Positions 30,201 to 39,200 of a stretch of 64,000 bases of DNA are shown here, in pieces (within the stretch, counting starts at the first letter, position 1; each line of letters opens with the position of its first letter). The translations under genes were made by a program, and so were the position numbers. Source of the stretch: Nectonema munidae (Eukaryota; Nematomorpha; Nectonematoida; Nectonematidae). The DNA is taken from positions 434,001 to 498,000 of the forward strand of contig JAUIRK010001049.1 of the NCBI GenBank assembly GCA_030549495.1. Direction: 5' to 3'. The notes under the pieces are model-generated. The model had not been told where the DNA came from. It ran no database searches and worked only from the letters and a program-made list of their open reading frames with translations.

Positions 30201-33200
30201 GAACCGCAACTTTAGTTCACAATTCATGATAGTGGCAGACCTAGACTGTCGACAAACTACTCCTTCACTGTTAATCTCATGCCTACCTTCTCGTTGAAGT
30301 CCATCAAGCTGATAAAGTTGTTTAAGATATTCACAGATAACTCCCTTCTCAATACTTCCTTCAGAATTGGAAACATTGTCCATGGTTCCAAAACCTCTGG
30401 TGATTTCAACTTCACTCTCATTTCATCCAAGTACAAAAAATCTTTCCATATAACGAGAGATTCGGGAAAATTGTATTCCAAGAGAAAAATACATTTTGGT
30501 AATATTTCCCACAAATGTTTGTATATAGACTATAACGCTTCACTTTTAGGAGTCTACAAGATAAAAGTAAATATTTCAAATCAAGAAGCTTTCAAGATAC
30601 ACAAAGTGAATGTTAAAGTCTGCGAAACTTTGAATCGACACAAAGAGTTTGCGCCAGAAATCTTGGTTCTAGAAGGAATCCACATCGACAACTACACTCT
30701 ACAGAGTCACCGCGTAGTTTGTCGCTTTCTAAGGAATACGTTTGCTGTGAAATCTAAAGTAAGCCGCAATTCATTACTCCATCACCTCGACTCTTTTTCT
30801 ATTTTTTTGTAATTAGAATGTAAATATCATTGGTGTGTATCCTGGTATTGATGGACTAAAACGGAAACTACATATACGAAATTATATGGTCAAGCTTCTC
30901 TTTACAATTACGGACTTCAACCACAATTTTGTACGCCCAGTTTTCATAAGATCTATTCTGAGCAAAACTTTGATCAGACTAGTCAACTCCTTGAATTTGA
31001 TCGATGCATACCTAGAAACTCCTCTTTGCTACAAATCCAATATTTGTCCTCCATCAGGTTCAATATTTTATTATAAAATCACCGACAAATTTCTTGTCTT
31101 CTCTTTTAACTGAGTACTTATTCACTCTTTCTGTGTCAGAATTTTTATGAGATGTAATTTCTCTACAATTCCCATCTTTAATGCTGAATTGGGGTTAGAC
31201 CTGAAAACCCTCTATTTTTGCCACAGATGAGGCATTTTTGTTCTAAATATATTGAAAATTTAATTTAAAAGATTCTCACTTCATAACTTTGGATCTTATA
31301 ATGCACAAAATATAAATTTTAAATAATGTAATTATGAAAAGCGGGTGTTTGCATCCTCCATTACTCGATTTATGAAATATAATTCTTCTTTTTCTAAGCT
31401 CGCTGCAATGAGAAGACAGTTCTGGACTTTGAAAAACTTCAAAATCTTTTCCTTTCTGCCCATATGCTGATGATATTTCCATCGTATTTCAAGCAATACT
31501 CTTGCAATTGCTCCAATGCTGAATTGATCACAAACTGTTCCAAAATTTCGCATTCTAAAGAAGAAGTTTCTAATTTCAATCAAAATAACGTAATTTTTTT
31601 CCTTTTTCGTAGATATATTTCTAGATCTTGTAGACTAAATAGTAACTGAAGAAATCTTCTTCACCTGTCCTAAATACCCATTTTAATGAAATATTTACAA
31701 TTCAAATTTTGGAGACAAACCTCATTCAAAGTAAAACACAGAATTAACTTGCATAATTATGTGATTTTTACGCTTTGAAAATCTGCATTCCATTATTTCT
31801 ATGAAAATGTCTAAGGCGATAACTCTTTTGTAATGCTAAATCATCAGTTGATTTTCTTCAGTGAACCCACCTTAAAGAAAAAACTATAACATTAACTGGA
31901 ATAAAATTAAAATTTTCAACCTCTATCGGACCCGTTAAATAGGATTTTCAGTGCCCGAACTAACCGACCATAATTTTGAAGACCTCGTTCTTATCACAAG
32001 CATTTCATCACGACATCTGTAAACTGTATGAATTTCAAGCTGACATGTGTGTTTTTTCTATATCTTTTATTTGTACGCCATATTATTAATTAACTCTCGA
32101 GCTGGTCTTCTGTTTACATGCCAAAACCACCTTAATCTCTGCCTCTCTATTACTTTATTGTTTTCATTTACATGACATAAACTTCATATTTTTTTCATTG
32201 CTTAGCTTTTCTTTCCAATTTGATTTACAAATAATTCTCAACTTCTCTTAACGCCCAACTCTGACTACTGTATACTAAACTAGATTTAATACAACTTTTA
32301 TAAAGATAACCCGTTATGTTTAAAGAAAAAGTCCGTGTAGATTAAATTCCTTAACATAATCAAAGGACACTTGGTGAAACTTCAGCTTGGTTTTTCTATT
32401 AGTGAAAGCCATTCCCTTGCTTTTACTAGTGTTAATACAAAAATTATTATTTCTGTTAGGACAAACAGTTATCACTTTCAGTTGTTCCGATACAAAACTA
32501 TAATTAACGGAAGAATCAATTGAGATGATTATTGAGATATCATTTGCATAGCAAAAGAAATCAAAACTACAATGAATGGAGAACAAGTCATTAATATAAA
32601 GGTTAAACAAGATAGGACTCAGGACAGAGCTTTGAGGTACACCACTTGATAAGAGGTTTCAAGGTGAACTGAACATGCATTATACACATTCAAGTCTTTG
32701 GGAAAAATGAGAACTCATCAAATTAAATGCTCATTTTGTAAGGCCATATCAAGTTTTCTAATAAGTTGAACCGAGTCAAAGACGTTTACGAGGTCACGGA
32801 AGATAGCTAGTACATCTATACGTGAGTATAGTGAATTTGAGGTCAAAGAAGATAGCTAGTACATCTATACGTGAGTATAGTGAATTTGAGGTCAAAGAAG
32901 ATAGCTAGTACATCTATACGTGAGTATAGTGAATTTTGAACACAATGCAAAAAGTAGGAGTGCAAAAGCTGAATTGAGTACTTATTACGAAAGCCAAACT
33001 TTTTAGTATATAAAAGAGAATCTTTTTCAACATACTTCGACAAGTGGTCAAAGGTAAATGTAAAGGTACCACGTGTGTGTTTTCATTGACAAGGCACTGA
33101 TGTACCGCTTATGTCAAATTATGAACAAATTGATATCGATGAAGAATCGAACCCAGAGGCTTCTGTGCTGAGTCCATCATCTAAACCAATAATCCTCTTC

Positions 33201-36200
33201 CTTAAAAATAAGTAATACTTTAACACTTCAGGAAATATAGAATGCTTTAATACAGGAAATATTACCTTCATCAAGGATGTTAATTAAAAGCCGACTTTAA
33301 GCTTAATGCCATTGATTAAAATATCATAGATATCTCTAGTATTCTTTGACTTCATTAAACACTCTATGTTTCTTTCAGCACATTCAGAGCAGTGTCAAGA
33401 GAAAAATCAAAAGAAGGTGGCGTTTTTATTGAGCTATTGAGAGCCCCGATTATCATCTGATGCGAACTTAATAGACGCTTCTGAGCTGCTAATAGCTTTA
33501 CCCTCAAGATTCAATTTTATGACATTGGTAGCAGTTGATCTCATTACGATATTTAGTTTTGCCGAAATCTTAGCAGAAAAGTAATTGGAAACTTAGCAAT
33601 CTTGAATTTTTCTCTTTATTTCTTGAATCGCTAAATCTATTTTCTTTTCTTTCAGAAGTCAACCAAGTTTCTTGCAAGACAATATCACGTAAGATAAAAG
33701 TCGGTACGGATTAATTTTACTAGAAAATTCACATATAGCATCATGCTTACTGTTTAAAGATTGACAGTTTAACTAACTAGATTAAAATTATAAAAGTTAT
33801 CAATTCATTCAGATTTCCAATTGTCTTAGAACTTGACAATTTATTACTAAAATGATGGAAAAATCAACTTTCATATTTAAAATGACTAAAACGAGTCATA
33901 TGAGCTATTCAACACAAATGATAGATAACAATTATTCAAGTGTTTAAAAATTTACTTTTTTGAAATTAAGGATACGCCATTTTTATGCCTTGTATCGAGG
34001 TTGTTTTGAGAAGAGTTAACGCATGCCTCGTAAATTATCTTTTTGCATTGAATCACTGGAAGAATGTCCATCGCCAAAAATCGACAAATGGGCTTTGCAA
34101 TAAATCTCATGATGATTATATTTGTGACATTTGTAACAAATTTTAATAAAACTTTATTTCACACGCACTATATATATATATATATACTTTCAACATTTGA
34201 GGCTTTATTCGATTCTGCTTACAAATCAAAAGCTTTATTTTTTCAAGGAGTTATCCACTTTTTTTAGGCAGAAGTAAAGAACTTTTGGTTCTCTTGAATT
34301 AAACTGAACCCCAGTACTTTGCAAAGATGACTTCACGTGACTAAGTTTTTCTTTCAAATCGGTTTCCAATAAAAGAGATTTATTAATCTTTTTCAACTTT
34401 TTAAAATATACTTGGTTTTAAAAAGATCCAGTTTATCTTTTATCTAACTTGGAATTTTCATCTAATTGTTTGCTCAGGTAAAAAACACACTTAGCTTGGG
34501 GTTCTTTTTAGACTTTGGATGAATTTAAACTTCCAAGCCACCTGAGCGAGGCGAAACTCTTTTGGATCAGATGACGCCATTTCAAACTTGTATAAAATAA
34601 TATACATATTATCAGTTAAAAAGATTCAAAATAAATATAAAATCTTTTTGAATGCACAAATTAGGTTTGCGCAATTTTGTAAATAAAAATTCAAAAACAA
34701 ATAATTCTTTCGCGTGTTTACATTTTTTCGAAATTTTCAATAAATACGCATTTTTACATTCCGAGTTTGGAATTAAATGCTTGACAACCGATTCTAATTT
34801 ATGGCGGAGCATAAAGTAATTTTTGGATGTTCTTCCTATGTAAGTCGAACTACACTTGCAGTTATATGGATAAACTTTGTTATTAGTATGAAATTGTGGG
34901 CTACTATCTATCCTTTATCACTTTAGGAAAAAGAGGACGTGTAAAAAATCGTACTCAATCACTTTGCCTCTTTCTTCACTGACCTTTTTACATTTTCGTA
35001 TTTTCTAGAATAAGGTTCACCCACGTAAGACAAACAAATATATATATTTTTAGTTTTCTACAGTGTCTTTTTCTGATTGTGGAACCTATTTTTGATTAGA
35101 ATATTTTTAAATATACTTATCACAAAAAAAGTTATTTCAAATCCAAGATCGTTTTATTCATTTTTTATAAATGAAATTTCCTTTTTAGCGTTAAGAGTAT
35201 TTTCACGTTCCAAATAATTTTGTTTATAGTATTCATGTTAAAATAATCTGATTTTGGTTTGAAATTTGCCCTTACTGTTTTTAGAATGACTTGTGCGACT
35301 CGACTTCTACTTCGTGTGCAAATAACTCGGTTAAACTCCACGCTCGCAACCCTAAGAGGATTTCATTGGCTGCAATTGCAATTCCCACAACTCTTTCTTA
35401 TCTCTCTAACGCTTCCTACTCAAAACTTTTTCTAAAGTTTTTTAATAATTCAAACGCCAACTTTCTTAAGATTTCTTTCACCCTGAAGTGCTTGGTAGTT
35501 GAAGACTTCATGTCTATTTTACTTGGACTCGCTGAGAAAGAAAATACCCCGTTTTTTTCTCTGTACATTCAAAACCTCAACTTTGTGTTATCTTTCCAGA
35601 GTACGAATCTTCAAGTAGAAACCCTTCGTTTAGAGTCTCTGCCCATTGAGGTAGAAGTTCTGTACATCGTTGTTTTAAGTTTCTTCACCACGCACACTAC
35701 CATGACAATTAATGAATATGCAAATATTTCTTCAAAACTGCCTCTTTATCTTCCTCCCTTTCTTTCAAAACTTGAAATGATCATTTCGCACAGCCCCCCT
35801 GATGCAACAAGGTTCTCTTCCGCAATTAATCTAAGGTCATTCTTTGGCTGCTTATTCAATTTCACCCTACTCCAAAGTCACAAGAGTTTAAAGCCCTTCT
35901 TCTTGCGAGAAGTCGTTCACAGCAGAGACGTGGTCTTCTCCTGTTCATACGAAACGTGTTCCACTTCACCTTTTCACTTCTGCCTGAATAGCGGACGATG
36001 TTTGCGAAAGGAGACAAACGAGAGTGGAGCGCTTTGTTCGTGCCTGTCTCCGTTCATTGGCGAATCATGTGGGTTCCGCAGCTCTCACGCTATCAAATGC
36101 AGGACATGCCCTGCTCATGCTTTTTGCCACCAACTTCAAAATGCGTCCTTTTTCTGCATTTGCCCCAAAAATCTTTCCTACGCGAAGGACTGCGATGCAT

Positions 36201-39200
36201 TCGAAAGTTTGCACACTTGCAAGTCCCTTCATCTCTGTGGCAAACACGGCAAGTGTGTTTCCAATCGCCTCGACTCGTTCGCGTGCATTTGTGAGTATCT
36301 GTATTTCGGTCGCTTCTGCTCACGCAAGCTCTCTTCCACTTGCAATCAAGAGAAATGTAGAAAGGATTTTTCGGCAAGAAAGAGAACGGAGCTCTCTCTC
36401 CTGTACATAATGATACTTCCGATACTCATGCTCCTCGTTCCCTTCCTGCTAATCATATCCATAATTAAGTGCCGCAAGTCGCGTTCAAGCTCTGCTGGCT
36501 CTTCCCCCATCCTCACGTCTCGTTCCAATGCGTGCCGCTTCCATGTAAACTTCTCTCCACAACTCATTATCAATACGGCAAATGAAGTGAGGGACAGCAC
36601 GTCTAAAAACCTCACGATATCTAACCATGTTCAGTGCACCAAACCTGGTGTTATCAGAAGCTTCGATTGCCAACACACTGCTCCCCACATCAATGATTTA
36701 ATTAGCGACCAAAACAACGGCAATGTGCCTTTCAAAGATCCTTCCAGCCTGAATTCACCTTTCTACTATAAAAATGATCTAAATAGCAAAAGTGAAGGCC
36801 TAAAAGTGTCCAATAAACTCGGTCTGTTTAGGAGACTCGGTATAAGCAATCACGTGCGCCGCCCTGCAAAAAGAAAGGGCCTGTGCTTCCACATGCTAAA
36901 ACAACTCCAATCTAAACATCTTCCGACTCACCAAAATAATTTCAACGAGAAAAACGAATCCAATAAAATGGAAGAATTAGTTCCATTGAATAATTCTCAT
37001 GCAAACAATACCGACACTTCCTTACAACTACTACTGCCAGATTTTACCCCCAAAAATGTTCCATCTCAAAAACAGCTGTTGCGTGAGTTTAATTATTTTT
37101 GTAAAAATATATCCACTTGAATTGAAGACGTTAAAATGTTTTGAGTATTAGTAAAAAAGATAACATACCGACGATTTAGAAGAGTTTCGATGCATGCAAA
37201 AAGTAACTGAATCTCATCTTTTTTCAGGGATGTGTATCTACTTTTATCTGCAATATTTAATTTGCATATTCTCTATATTAACTGATATATAATTTTGTAC
37301 CCCTAAAATATATAGGTCTCGTCTGTTCAGTGAAAAATTGCTAGATTACCATCAGGGGTAAACCTGCTCTAAGAAATGTTCTATGGAAGAATTTACATTC
37401 ATCAACTTCAGCTATGATTTTATAGAATTTTTCATGAAAACCCTCAATAATAATATAATTTTTCTATCCAAATTCTGGCTATTTCTCTGTAAAAATTTTG
37501 AATTTCGAATACTTCCAATAGAGACTTCATAGATGATGGTATTCAACAAATAATCCTGACACTATCCATATATGAGCAAGATCAGAGCTTTGAAGTCAAG
37601 GTTACTTCTGGAGAAAAAGAATCTGATCGCATCGTCTTTCTTTCACCTTAGAAGTAGTAGCATTGCCAAGGATAGCCATCACATAAATCACTTCTCTCTG
37701 ATAATAATTGACAACTTTAAGAGCAAGTAGCAGAGGTTGTGAACAAGGTGTCTTTCTAAATTTCATGTTTATCTGTTAAATCTAACACTAGCGCAATTCC
37801 CATTTTTAGATAAAATTTGTTGAAATAGCATGCAACGATGTAGGAAAAAAATGAATGAAAAACGATAAATACGACTAGAGAAAATGGATACCATCAATTC
37901 ACATCCTAGCATGTGATCGGTTGAAGAGTATAAGTTATAGCATCCATTATAATTCCGAGAAAAAAGAATGTCACGACAAAATGATTAATGACAAAACTTT
38001 TGAGAGTACGTATGTTGGGGCTTTTATAATATTTATCAAAGTTCATTGTCAAACAATTAAAAGTTTGATATAATTGACTTATCACTCAAAAAATATATGT
38101 CGAAATATACTTACCAATATTACATTCATCAACTTCAGCTATGATTTTATAGAATTTTTCATGAAAACCCCCAATAATAATATAATTTTTCTATCCAAAT
38201 TCTGTCTATTTCTCTGTAAAAATTTTGAATTTCGAATACTTCCAATAGAGACTTCTGCCACTTGCAGAATATTAAATTATGAAGTATACCTTTTACTTCA
38301 AATTTGTCTTTTTTTACTTCAAGTTTCTCTGTTTTGTTTTTCAATTAAAATCTTACCCTCCAGTTAAGTTTGTTGTTTTTATGTTTATAAAAACAGATTT
38401 TTCAAAATAAACTAAAATTGGAGTCTTGTTATAATCTGGGCTCTCATACAAGTTTGAATTTTGTAGAAAATCAAACTCCCAAAATTTTGTGTTTCAATTA
38501 CAATATGAAGTTATTTACAATAAAAAATATACAAAAATAATCAAATTCTGGTTGACGAAAGTATTAGTTATCATGGCTAAAAACACAAACAATGCATAAC
38601 AAAGTTTTTCCTGGAGAAAGTTTGAATCGACTAAAATGTGTCAGCAGAAAATTTGTCTATAAAGATTGTTTCTGAACTTAGTTTCTTAGTGTTAAATATT
38701 TTATCGCTGATATCTTAGTTTTCTTGATTTTACTTATTAAAAAGTGGTTTTGTTTAGGCGAAAAAGACGAAAATCTTATTTTGAGGAATACGGACGCATT
38801 CTTGCTATATCAAGCGACAGAAAAGAAATCGAACCAGAGTCACAGTCTGGACCACCGCTCTCATGCAAAATGCGATCACAAGCAGAGCAGAGGCGAAGTT
38901 GACGCGAAAAAGGTTTCCCTCTCGACCTCCTGCATAACGCCAGACGAGGTCCGACCCAAAAAGGGGGACAGAAAGTTTGCTAGGGTGACCTTCAAACTTT
39001 CGCAGCGCTCGCTCGACAAAGCCCCAAAAGGTTCTTTTGCGAGGGACAGCGTTCGGCGCTCACTCCTCTCTCTCAACGACTCTTCAGGTAAAACACACTC
39101 AACTCATCCCAGAGTATTCTTTACTTAGTTCTACAGTCGAAAAGTGCCAACACTTCATACTCCTTTTCCCTATAAGGAAAGTGTACTTGTTTTGCACAAT

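Larger units (their letters stand above)
32050..33720 (-). mobile_element. LINE remnant (jockey/CR1-like)
   Basis: Minus-strand pieces: NYFSAKISAKLN (about 33580), YVEKDSLLYTKKFGFRNKYS and DVLAIFFDL (33040-32850), SVLSPILFNLYINDLFSI and FFCYANDISIII (32640-32520), and a C-terminal RQRLRWFWHV (about 32140). These are standard LINE motifs (FVDLxKAFDxV region, GVPQGSVLGPLLF, YADD with Asn in place of the first Asp). Many breaks; a SINE and a tandem triplication interrupt it. Confidence 0.7.

Noticed and set aside
36065-36377. Overlapping frames on both strands in cadherin exon 26
   Set aside because: Shadows of the EGF-coding frame, which has the regular cysteine spacing.
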